A stretch of DNA of 64,000 nt from Mycolicibacterium sp. CH28. Its GTDB lineage: Bacteria; Actinomycetota; Actinomycetes; Mycobacteriales; Mycobacteriaceae. The position numbers and the translations under genes are program-made. The notes beneath the pieces are model-generated. The model was not told the DNA's origin. It worked only from the letters and a program-made list of their open reading frames with translations, and did no database searches. The stretch covers positions 35,447-99,446 of the forward strand of contig NZ_SRLQ01000019.1 of NCBI RefSeq assembly GCF_004745805.1, written 5' to 3'. Of this stretch, positions 1 to 7,567 are shown piece after piece (position 1 is the stretch's first letter; each line of letters starts with the position of its first letter).

Positions 1-1118
1 AGCGCCGCCGAGACCGAGCCGGCCACCAGGTTGCCGAGCCATGCGGGCAGATCCGCCCCCTGGGTGAGGTCGATAACCGCGTTGGACGTGGCGGAGGCTA
101 GCGCGGCCTGAACCGTCGGGTTGCTCAGGAAGGTGGTGATCTGGCCGGCCGACTGCGGCACCATCGAGGTGAGGTACTCGCCCAGCGGCCGAAGGTCGCC
201 ACCGGCCAGACCAGCCGAGATCACTCCGGATTGGTCCGGTGTCGGCATGACGGCGTGGGCCAGCACATCCAGCGCGCTCTGCACATCGGTATTGCCCAGC
301 GTGTTGCGAACGAAGTTGGCTGCGGCGTCACCGATGACGGTGCCCACCGCCTGCGGCACACCCCAGTACGACCCCAGCGCCGCCGTTACCTTCGCCGAAA
401 AGAACTGCAGCACAGCGGTATTAGTCGCTAGTCTTTGAACTTCGGCGCTGACCTTGCCGTTGGTCAGGAGGTCCTGGATTCCGTCGGCGACGATCGGCGC
501 CAGCTCGTCGGCAATCGGCTTCCACCCGGGCAGATGCCGGTCGATGAAGTTCCGCACGGCGCTGCTCAGAGCGTCGACGCTCGGAGTCGACACCAGCACC
601 GGCGGATCGGTGACCGCGCCATCGCTGGGGCCCACCACTGCCGCGCCGCCGACGGCTCCCTGACCGATCGTGTCGTTGATCAGCCCTACCGGGCGTGCGA
701 TTCGACCACCCGCCAGTTCGCGGCGACTTGCCGCCACCGCCACCCACGACAGCGGCTCGGCGATCGGAGCCAGCGGAGCAGCACCACCGCGCGCCGCATC
801 CAGCCCTGCCCGGATAGGCGTCACGATCACCCCGGACGGCTTGGCCGTCGCCAGCACCGGCTGCGTCTCAGCCGCGGTCGTCGGGGTCGCGGTTGCCGGC
901 TTCACGAGCCCACTCGCGGGGTTTCGCGTGGCACGTTTACCGGCAGCCGGGTTCGCCTTGCCGCTCGAGGCGTGGCGCGCCGTGGACCCGGACGACGACG
1001 TCGTCCCCGCATCGGAGTCGGCCGACGCCGCTGCGGGCAGCGCCACGATCACCCCGCCGATGCCCAAGGCCACAGCCAACGCTCCGACTCGACCGACGTA
1101 ACGACCCTGCCGTCCCAT
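1..1118 (-). CDS. Exported Ala-rich helical-repeat protein, partial (C-terminus beyond window)
   Basis: The gene runs off the left edge; about 372 N-terminal residues are visible with no in-frame stop. The ATG start is preceded by a GGGTGGGTG-type purine-rich leader. The N-terminus carries RYVGRVGALAVALGIG and a hydrophobic stretch ending ALPAAASADS, a Sec-type signal. An Ala/Thr/Pro linker (about residues 40-95) follows, then the block APIAEPLSWV...SRREL, which recurs almost unchanged in the neighbouring gene. The rest is Ala/Val/Leu-rich amphipathic helix with phrases such as FLSNPTVQAALASA. No glycine-rich PGRS block is visible, unlike its neighbour. It is a paralogue of the next gene and lies in tandem with it. 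Family function is unknown; a cell-envelope or surface role is inferred from the signal peptide and repeats only. Confidence 0.8.
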   Translation of the reverse strand, partial: MGRQGRYVGRVGALAVALGIGGVIVALPAAASADSDAGTTSSSGSTARHASSGKANPAAGKRATRNPASGLVKPATATPTTAAETQPVLATAKPSGVIVTPIRAGLDAARGGAAPLAPIAEPLSWVAVAASRRELAGGRIARPVGLINDTIGQGAVGGAAVVGPSDGAVTDPPVLVSTPSVDALSSAVRNFIDRHLPGWKPIADELAPIVADGIQDLLTNGKVSAEVQRLATNTAVLQFFSAKVTAALGSYWGVPQAVGTVIGDAAANFVRNTLGNTDVQSALDVLAHAVMPTPDQSGVISAGLAGGDLRPLGEYLTSMVPQSAGQITTFLSNPTVQAALASATSNAVIDLTQGADLPAWLGNLVAGSVSAA

Positions 1119-1156
1119 AACACCCACCCCGACGTTGACGTGCAAGCTAATTAGCT

Positions 1157-1170
1157 AGGGGTATAGCACA
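1157..1170 (-). promoter_or_regulatory. Conserved extended -10 promoter of the partial paralogue
   Basis: Read on the minus strand the element is TGTGCTATACCCCT, an extended -10 (TGC followed by TATACC). It lies about 42 bases upstream of the ATG. The same 14-mer, apart from its last base, sits at the same distance upstream of the next paralogue. A perfect 12-bp palindrome AGCTAATTAGCT (1145-1156) lies between it and the gene; the second copy has lost that palindrome. No clear -35 box is seen. Confidence 0.5.
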
Positions 1171-1212
1171 CGGCGATGACGTCATGCGGAGCGTTGCGGC
1201 AAACCATGCGGG

Positions 1213-4200
1213 TCAGGCGACGGCCACGTCGACGAGAACGAGCGGGCTGCCGATCGCAGTGGCGTGGCGCAGCCCCCGGCCGCCTCGCCCGTCTTCGAGC
1301 AGCGTCAGGCCCGCCGCGGAGATCACCAACAGGCTGCTCGCCGTGCGGCTTCCGGCGGTCGCTCCGACGAGCGAACTGACCCGTTCAGCCAGCAGGGCCG
1401 CTCCCGACGCCATGCCGATGGCCAGTGCGGCCCCAACGCCGATCACCTGACCGACAAAGAAGCTGACCGGATTGTCACCGAGCAGCGACCCGATGCCCTG
1501 GCCAACGGCCATGCCGAAGGCAGTCTGCAGTTGTGGGCTGTGGACGACGGCCTGCACAACCGTGCTCGCCAGCTCGTCGGTCGGCGTGCCGTTGATGATG
1601 TCGAGGGTGATATTGCTGATCAGCTCCTGGGCTGCCGGGTTGGCCAGCAAGGAGTCGACCGCCGCTTTGGCGACCTGACTGGACACCGAGTCCAGCAGGG
1701 GGTTGTTCAGAGCCGTCCCCTTGAGCAGGCTGACCACCAGATCTCCGGCGGCGGCACCGGCTGCCTGTTGCACGGCGGGCAGGTTCAGCACTGCCTTCAA
1801 CGCACCGGGGGTCACCACATCCAGGGCGCTCTTGATGACGGGGTTCCCGGCCAGGGCCGCCAGCGCGGCTTGCACCGCGTCGGCTGCGTTGGTCCCGGCA
1901 AGCACGGCGGTCACGATCTGCGCAGCCGCCGCGGACAACGTGGTGGCCACCCCCGGCTGATTCAACAATCCGGTCACCAGGGAACCGACGGCCGCGGCGA
2001 GGTCAGCGGCCGAACCCGGGTCAGTGAGGACGCCGACCAGCACCGGACCGTAGGTGGGTCCAAGTAATCCGCTGACATACGCCTGGAACGTGGTGCTGGG
2101 CGCCAACTCAGCGACGAGGGCCGTCACGCCTGCGCTCAGCGCCGAGACCAGGCCGGAGTCGGTCACTACCGAGTACACCGTGGCGCCCGCTGTCGCGGCC
2201 AAGGCAGCCAGGAACGCCGAATTCGACTGCAGCCCTTCCCAAGCCGCCTGCAGTGCGACCGCCGATTCAGTCCCGGCGATGACCGCCGACACAATTTGGC
2301 CGGCGGCATCGGACAATGCGGAAGCTACCGCGGCTTGGCCCAGGAAGCCCGAGATCACCGAGCTGACCAAGGTGCCGAGCCCGCCGCTGACCGCTGGGTT
2401 GGCCATCAGGCCCGTGACAGTGTCGCTGAGAGCGCTGGCCAGCACCGCGGCAGCGGGATTGCCCGCCAGCGCATCGGTGACGAAGGTGGCGATCTGCTGG
2501 CCGACCGGACCCTGGAGGCCCGGGTCGGCGATCAAGCCGGAGACCAGGTCCCCGGCGGTGTTCGTCAGCGCGGAAAGCAGACCTGCATCGGTCAGCACCC
2601 CGTCCACGATGTCTGAGACAGTGTTCAGCACCGCCGCCTGGAAGACCGAGTTGCCCAGCGTCAACCCGCGGAGTGCATCCCGCAGCGCGAGGGTCGGATC
2701 CGTTCCGGCCAGAATCTGGGTCGTGATCTGGCCGGCAGCCGAGGCCAACGCGGCCGGTAGTCCCGGCTGCCCGAGAAAGACCGGCAGCACCGAACCGACA
2801 ATGGTGCCCACGCCGTCAGCAAAGGCGGGAACGGCCATCAGGCCCTGCACCGCATCACTGAGGATCGCCGCCAGACCCGTTGTGGCCGGGTTGTTTCCGA
2901 GGGCCGATGTCACTGCGCTGGTGACCTGCTGGCCCACCGACGCTTGAACCTGCGGATCGCCGATCAATCCTGACAGTACGTCGCCAACGGTGGTGCCCAA
3001 CGCCGACACCAGGTCCGTGTTGCCCAGCACCGTCTGCACGAAATCGACGACGGCGACGCCCACCTCGGACTGGAACGTGGAGTCGGCAGCCAGGGCCTGC
3101 AGAGCGCTCTGCAGCTTCGCGTTTGATCCCCCAGCCTCCGCCACCGCCGTGGCGAGCTGACCCGCGACCTTGGCCAGGTTTGCAGACAGCCCCGGCAAGG
3201 TCAGGAAGTCGGTCACTACCGCGCCCACACCACCGCTGAAGGACGGGTTGGCCAACAGGCCCACCACGGCGTTACCCAGCATCGTCGCCACGCCGGCGGT
3301 CACCGGGTTGTTGCCCAGTGCGGAGGTCACCAGCCCGGCGACGTCATTGCCGATCGCCGTCTGCGCTCCGGCATTGGCCGCCACGTCGGCGATGAGACTG
3401 GTGATCGCAGTACCCAGAGCATTGGGGAATGCGGCATTGTCGGTGGTCAGCAGCGCGTTGATCACAGCGGTGACGGTGGTCCCGACAGCGGGACCGATAT
3501 TGAAGTCGTTCGGCAACAGCTCACCGTCCAACTTCGTGAGCATGTCGTTGATGACGCTTGTGGCGATGAAGCCACTGACGCCGTCCTGGCCCAGCAAGGT
3601 GGTGATGGCGGTGCCCGCGGCATCGGCCAGGGTGCTCTCGGCTGACGCCAGGAATGTGCTGACGACGCCGGAAACCTTGCCCGCCAACGCACCAAGCTCT
3701 GGGCTGCCGGTGGGCAATAGCGCACCCGCTACTGCGCCGCCGATCAAGTCCTCGAGCAAGGTGGGGCTGACCGCCGTAGTGGCCCAGGACGGCGACGTGG
3801 TAGCACCAGTCAATATGCCCAGTGCGGCTTCGAGGTTACCGGCAAGCACTGTCTGCACGTCAGAGGTGCCGAGGAAGGTCGCGATGGCCTCTTCGACGGG
3901 AGCGCCGAGCCAACTGGTCAAAATGTCATGCCAGTTGAGATCCGAATCCCATGCGTCCTTGAGGAAGTCGTAGATGGACTCCAGGTTGACGGGGAACGGG
4001 ATAGCCACCAGGACAGGGATGAGCGCGTTACTGATGTCGCCGTTGGTGAAAGTCTGCTGCACCCAATACGCCGCGGCGACACCGATAGCATTCTGCAGCT
4101 CAGCGGCAAGCTTCGAAATCGACGGCAGGCCTGCGACTTTCTCTTCGACGTACTGCAAGAAATAGTCGGTGTTGGCCAAACCGCTGACCACTCCCGCCAA

Positions 4201-5673
4201 CGGCCCAAGGCTGCCCAGGCCGAGGTCGCTGAGGATGATCGTGTCGATGATCGTGAACACCGAATTGCCGATCAAATCGGCGACCTGCCCCGCGGAAGTG
4301 CCGAGGATATCGGTGATCACCTTTGAGATTCCGTCGGCGATGGGTTCTTCGACCTCGTTCAGCAGGAGCTGGATGGCGTCGGCCAGGCAGCTGTCGACGC
4401 CGTCGCAGAAACTGATCGCATCCGCCGGGGGCACGGCGGTGAGCACATTCGCACCGGCGATCAGACCACCTCGGCCCGGCGTACCGGGCAGTCCGCTGGC
4501 GCCGCCGACTGCACTGGCCGAGCCGGCTTTGCCGGCGCTTCCGCCGATTCCGACCAGGAAGCCACCGCGACCGCCGGCCCCACCCGCACCGCCGATGGTT
4601 ACGCCGGTACCGCCGTCGCCACCAGCGCCGCCGTTGCCGACGAGCAACCCGCCGTTGCCACCGTTGCCACCGCGACCACCCTCGGCGGTGACCACAGTGT
4701 CCGCGCCCGCGCCACCGGCCCCGCCATTGCCCGCAAGCAGGCCGCCGTTGCCACCGCTGCCGCCGGCACCGTTGTTGATCGATGTGACACCCTGCCCACC
4801 GGCGCCGCCGTCGCCGTACAGGCCGGCCGAGCCGCCGTTGCCACCGTTGAATCCGTTGCCGCCGTTGCCCATTAGGATGCCTGCGTTACCGCCGTTGCAG
4901 GCGCCACTGGTGCACGCACCCCCGTAGCTGGTGTAGCTGTAGCCATTGCCGACCAAGACTCCGGCGTTGGGATGGTCGGCGGTGCCGTCGCCGACGAAGA
5001 TGCGGATGAAGTCGGCGATCGGGTTGACCAGCTTGGCCGGCTCACCGCTGGTCACCGCGGCGGTCGGGGCCGACGTGGTCGTGCCGCCGAACAGTTCGCG
5101 GCGTACGGCCAGCCCAACCCACGCCAACTGCTCGGCGATGGGCGCGAAGGGATCATTGCCACCACCGAGCCAATTCAGCGGGGAACCGCTGGCCGCCGTC
5201 AGCGCCCCGCGCGGTGTGGCGGCCGTCAGTGCCGGCGGCGCGGCGGTGATCGCGGGAGCCTCAGGCGACGCGACTTGGCCGGGGGCCGCCGGTGTGGTCT
5301 CCGCTGGAGCGGTGCCCACGCTCGTGCCGTCCGGGGCGGCGCTCGCCGTCGCTGGCTTGCGGATCTGGCTGGCGCTGCCCGGCTTCGCCGCACCACGGTT
5401 GGTGCGCCCCGCTGCGGCCGGATTCGAGGGGCTGCCGGCGGTACGCCGCGCGGAGCTGCCGCGTGCTCCCCGCCCTGAGGGGGCCGAGTCCGTCGACCCC
5501 GCGGCGGCCGTCGTCTTCCCGGAGTTCCCTGCGCCGGTGTCGGCAACCGCGATCGCCGGCCAAGCCACGATGGCTCCGCCCACCCCGAGGGCCACGGCCA
5601 GCGCCCCGACCCTGCCGACATAACGGTTCGGACCACCGACGTCCGCACGCAACCGACTCTGCCCAAGCCCCAT
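1213..5673 (-). CDS. Giant exported PGRS plus helical-repeat protein
   Basis: A 1486-residue protein of unknown function. The ATG start (MGLGQSRLR) is chosen over an upstream in-frame extension because the signal motif RYVGRVGALAVALGVG and the leader align with the upstream paralogue. Order: signal peptide to about residue 45 (ending AVADTGAG); Ser/Ala/Pro linker; the APIAEQLAWV...RREL block; a junction GTADHPNAGVLVGNG with two nearby cysteines; a Gly-Gly-Asn PGRS segment (about 238-400); then about 1080 residues of Ala/Val/Leu amphipathic helices in degenerate repeats of roughly 165 residues (GLIGDPQVQASVGQQV / GLIADPGLQGPVGQQI; FLGQPGLPAALASAAGQI / LLNQPGVATTLSAAAAQI). A hydrophobic stretch (VIGVGAALAIGMASG) lies near the C-terminus. 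There is no PE domain, so export is probably Sec rather than ESX. It is probably a mycomembrane or surface protein, but this is inference. Confidence 0.85.
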   Translation of the reverse strand: MGLGQSRLRADVGGPNRYVGRVGALAVALGVGGAIVAWPAIAVADTGAGNSGKTTAAAGSTDSAPSGRGARGSSARRTAGSPSNPAAAGRTNRGAAKPGSASQIRKPATASAAPDGTSVGTAPAETTPAAPGQVASPEAPAITAAPPALTAATPRGALTAASGSPLNWLGGGNDPFAPIAEQLAWVGLAVRRELFGGTTTSAPTAAVTSGEPAKLVNPIADFIRIFVGDGTADHPNAGVLVGNGYSYTSYGGACTSGACNGGNAGILMGNGGNGFNGGNGGSAGLYGDGGAGGQGVTSINNGAGGSGGNGGLLAGNGGAGGAGADTVVTAEGGRGGNGGNGGLLVGNGGAGGDGGTGVTIGGAGGAGGRGGFLVGIGGSAGKAGSASAVGGASGLPGTPGRGGLIAGANVLTAVPPADAISFCDGVDSCLADAIQLLLNEVEEPIADGISKVITDILGTSAGQVADLIGNSVFTIIDTIILSDLGLGSLGPLAGVVSGLANTDYFLQYVEEKVAGLPSISKLAAELQNAIGVAAAYWVQQTFTNGDISNALIPVLVAIPFPVNLESIYDFLKDAWDSDLNWHDILTSWLGAPVEEAIATFLGTSDVQTVLAGNLEAALGILTGATTSPSWATTAVSPTLLEDLIGGAVAGALLPTGSPELGALAGKVSGVVSTFLASAESTLADAAGTAITTLLGQDGVSGFIATSVINDMLTKLDGELLPNDFNIGPAVGTTVTAVINALLTTDNAAFPNALGTAITSLIADVAANAGAQTAIGNDVAGLVTSALGNNPVTAGVATMLGNAVVGLLANPSFSGGVGAVVTDFLTLPGLSANLAKVAGQLATAVAEAGGSNAKLQSALQALAADSTFQSEVGVAVVDFVQTVLGNTDLVSALGTTVGDVLSGLIGDPQVQASVGQQVTSAVTSALGNNPATTGLAAILSDAVQGLMAVPAFADGVGTIVGSVLPVFLGQPGLPAALASAAGQITTQILAGTDPTLALRDALRGLTLGNSVFQAAVLNTVSDIVDGVLTDAGLLSALTNTAGDLVSGLIADPGLQGPVGQQIATFVTDALAGNPAAAVLASALSDTVTGLMANPAVSGGLGTLVSSVISGFLGQAAVASALSDAAGQIVSAVIAGTESAVALQAAWEGLQSNSAFLAALAATAGATVYSVVTDSGLVSALSAGVTALVAELAPSTTFQAYVSGLLGPTYGPVLVGVLTDPGSAADLAAAVGSLVTGLLNQPGVATTLSAAAAQIVTAVLAGTNAADAVQAALAALAGNPVIKSALDVVTPGALKAVLNLPAVQQAAGAAAGDLVVSLLKGTALNNPLLDSVSSQVAKAAVDSLLANPAAQELISNITLDIINGTPTDELASTVVQAVVHSPQLQTAFGMAVGQGIGSLLGDNPVSFFVGQVIGVGAALAIGMASGAALLAERVSSLVGATAGSRTASSLLVISAAGLTLLEDGRGGRGLRHATAIGSPLVLVDVAVA

Positions 5674-5710
5674 AGCCCCCACCCCGAGATTGACGCGCAA
5701 GACAATTACG

Positions 5711-5724
5711 AGGGGTATAGCACA
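5711..5724 (-). promoter_or_regulatory. Conserved extended -10 promoter of the giant PGRS gene
   Basis: On the minus strand it reads TGTGCTATACCCCT, the same extended -10 as in front of the partial paralogue, about 41 bases from the ATG. The similarity continues through the untranslated leader (a TTGACGCGCAAG-type stretch) and upstream (GATGAC). This points to duplication of promoter plus gene, or selection on the leader. Confidence 0.5.
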
Positions 5725-5908
5725 TGCCGATGACTTCGTGCAGATGGTCGGCAAACAAAGAGCGCTTGCTGCAGCACGAGAGGGCCGGTGACACGGGTGG
5801 CCGACCATCGCCAGTGCCGAATACAGCGAAAGCTGATCCGAACACCGTTATTTGCCATGCACCCTGATATTTTCTCAGGAAACATGCACCTGAGCGAATG
5901 GGAGCGGC

Positions 5909-6748
5909 ATGGCCCAAGCAGCTGGCACGAAAATACGGATTTTGACTGCCAGCAACGGGCTGCGCAATGTTTGCACAGCGGGCGTCGCAGCTATCCTTGT
6001 GGCGGCGAGTTGGGGAGCCACACCGCCAAGCGAGGTGGCACGGCCGCATGTCGGTCAGGTGCTGTACCTGGAGGCCACACTTGCAGCATCGGTGGTATCG
6101 ACGATCGATTCTCATTCCGAACCTGCTAGATCGAATTCGCTTGGGGCAGAGACAATCCCGACTGCGAGCGACGCAGTGATATCTGATCCTGCACGAACCT
6201 TCGTCCAAGGGTTGGCGTTCGCCGGAGGTGCAGCGCTCTTGACCCCGATCTGGTACATCGGCTTTCCCGTAACGATTCCGCTCACCGCAGCGTTCGTGTT
6301 TGTCCTCCTGAGTCCGCTCGTGGCCGCCGAGGGCGGAACAGTCGGCCTCGGCCTCGCCGGTGTCGCCGTGGCGTTTGGGGTGGTCGGTTACGCACTCTTG
6401 CCGCCAGCAGCGATCCTCGGGGGCCTTGCACTGGCGGGGCAGGCATTGTCGCAAGCCCGCTCCCAGACCGCGACCGCGACCGCGACCGCGACCGCGACGA
6501 ACCCCAACGCGAAAAGAGTCGCCAGTGCCACCCGCTCCCGCACGACCCCAACCTCCACGGGCCATTCTGCTCGCGATGTGGCGGGGCCCGACCACCAATC
6601 CTTGGCTAGCGCGCGTAGTCGCGTCCAACCGGCCGCCGCCGTTCCCTCGAAGCGGTCCAACTCCCCGACGGCCGTTCCATCATCGAAGAAGTCGACCGCC
6701 GGAGGACCGGCTAAGCGAGCAGTCGGCAGCAGCGGGAGAGATCGCTAG
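5909..6748 (+). CDS. Membrane protein of unknown function with Thr/Ala-repeat tail
   Basis: 279 residues, not recognised. It has an N-terminal hydrophobic segment (about residues 22-36) that could be a signal or anchor. A central membrane region (about 100-180) contains TPIWYIGFPVTIPLTAAF and further Gly/Ala/Leu-rich segments, giving three or four predicted spans. The C-terminus is a basic, Ser/Thr/Ala/Pro-rich disordered tail that includes a perfect Thr-Ala run. The 5' half has many more A/T third positions than its neighbours, consistent with foreign origin or weak expression. It lies divergent from the giant PGRS gene and beside a tRNA gene. The start is the first ATG after a weak GGGAG. 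Confidence 0.55.
   Translation: MAQAAGTKIRILTASNGLRNVCTAGVAAILVAASWGATPPSEVARPHVGQVLYLEATLAASVVSTIDSHSEPARSNSLGAETIPTASDAVISDPARTFVQGLAFAGGAALLTPIWYIGFPVTIPLTAAFVFVLLSPLVAAEGGTVGLGLAGVAVAFGVVGYALLPPAAILGGLALAGQALSQARSQTATATATATATNPNAKRVASATRSRTTPTSTGHSARDVAGPDHQSLASARSRVQPAAAVPSKRSNSPTAVPSSKKSTAGGPAKRAVGSSGRDR
6466..6495 (+). repeat. GACCGC hexamer tandem repeat, five copies
   Basis: Five perfect copies of the hexamer GACCGC, followed by a partial copy, encode a Thr-Ala run in the tail of the membrane protein. Because the unit is six bases, slippage would change length without breaking frame. Confidence 0.9.
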
Positions 6749-6759
6749 CCCCGAAACAA

Positions 6760-6789
6760 GATCAGGCCCGGTAAAAACCGGGCCTGATC
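6760..6789 (-). terminator. Rho-independent terminator of tRNA-Tyr
   Basis: A perfect 13-bp stem (GATCAGGCCCGGT with its complement) around an AAAA/TTTT tetraloop begins four bases after the tRNA 3' end. It is followed on the minus strand by CTTGTTTC, a short U-rich tract. Downstream is the convergent end of the membrane protein gene, so it may work in both directions. Confidence 0.85.
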
Positions 6790-6793
6790 AGTG

Positions 6794-6876
6794 TGGCAGG
6801 TACAAGATTCGAACTTGTGTAGGCTTTCGCCGACGGATTTACAGTCCGCTCCCATTGGCCGCTCGGGCAACCTGCC
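6794..6876 (-). tRNA. tRNA-Tyr (GTA anticodon)
   Basis: On the minus strand the acceptor GGCAGGT pairs with ACCTGCC, and the next base is the discriminator A. The anticodon loop reads ACTGTAAAT with anticodon GTA. The T arm contains GTTCGAAT. A long variable arm (GTCGGCGAAAGCC) makes it class II, as expected for bacterial tRNA-Tyr, at about 83 nt. The 3' CCA is not encoded. No integrase or attachment repeat was seen beside it. Confidence 0.93.
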
Positions 6877-6983
6877 GGGTTCGCATCGCGCCGGGATTCC
6901 GGTTTGGTGCGAGTAGCAGGGTACAACGAGGATGTACCCCGAACACAAACCGGCCGATCACACCCCGAGGAGGCACGAGCCCA

Positions 6984-7475
6984 ATGGCGGATTCATCGTT
7001 CGACATCGTGAGCAAGGTCGACCGCCAGGAGGTCGACAACGCGTTGAATCAGGCGGCCAAGGAATTGAGCACCCGATTCGACTTCCGCGGCACCGACACC
7101 ACCGTCGCCTGGAAGGGCGACGAGGTCATCGAAATCGTCAGCTCCACCGAGGAGCGCGCCAAGGCCGCCGTCGACGTCTTCCAGGAGAAACTGGTCCGCC
7201 GCGACATCTCCATGAAGGCCTTCGACGCCGGAGAACCGCAGGCCAGCGGCAAAACCTACCGGGTGTCGGGCACCCTGAAGCAGGGCATCGACCAAGAGCA
7301 CGCCAAGAAGATCAACAAGCTGATCCGCGACGAAGGCCCCAAGGGGGTCAAGTCGCAGGTTCAGGGCGAGGAGATCCGGGTGAGCTCCAAGAAGCGGGAC
7401 GACCTGCAGGCCGTCATCGCTCTGCTCAAGGGCGCCGACTTGGACGTTGCCCTGCAATTCGTCAACTACCGGTAA
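6984..7475 (+). CDS. YajQ-family nucleotide-binding protein (Rv0566c-like)
   Basis: 163 residues, the normal length for the YajQ family. The ATG follows GAGGAGGCACGAGCCCA, a strong ribosome binding site 12 bases upstream, and gives MADSSFDIVSK; in-frame sequence upstream is spurious. Family features are visible: NALNQAAKELSTRFDFRGT near the N-terminus, KKINKLIRDEGPKGVKSQ, and the C-terminal DVALQFVNYR. YajQ proteins are two-domain RNP-like folds that bind nucleotides, including cyclic di-GMP in Xanthomonas; the ligand in mycobacteria is not established. It lies at the start of a block matching Rv0566c-Rv0561c. Confidence 0.95.
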   Translation: MADSSFDIVSKVDRQEVDNALNQAAKELSTRFDFRGTDTTVAWKGDEVIEIVSSTEERAKAAVDVFQEKLVRRDISMKAFDAGEPQASGKTYRVSGTLKQGIDQEHAKKINKLIRDEGPKGVKSQVQGEEIRVSSKKRDDLQAVIALLKGADLDVALQFVNYR

Positions 7476-7567
7476 CCCCCTGCCGATAGCCGAAAGCTCC
7501 TCGCTCCGCCAACCGGTCAGTGCCTAATGTGGTGATCGACACCACACCGCCGAAGCGAGGGACCGCG

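Noticed and set aside
3170..3973. Long plus-strand frame of 267 codons inside the giant PGRS gene, with several others around it (1264-2067, 2054-2947, 4169-4927, 4946-5623)
   Set aside because: Antisense frames in a GC-rich, repeat-rich gene; they lack ribosome sites and have no recognisable domains, while the minus-strand frame has a signal peptide and repeats.
4490..4940. Regular short repeats that could suggest a CRISPR array
   Set aside because: They are degenerate Gly-Gly-Asn codons in frame, with no fixed repeat or unique spacers and no cas genes. The same holds for 62460-63530.
5261..6628. Minus-strand frame of 455 codons
   Set aside because: It covers the tail of the PGRS gene in another frame and is antisense to the 5909 gene; composition is Arg/Gly-rich as for a shadow frame.
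6794..6876. Prophage or integrative element at the tRNA-Tyr
   Set aside because: No integrase, phage gene or duplicated tRNA end was found on either side.
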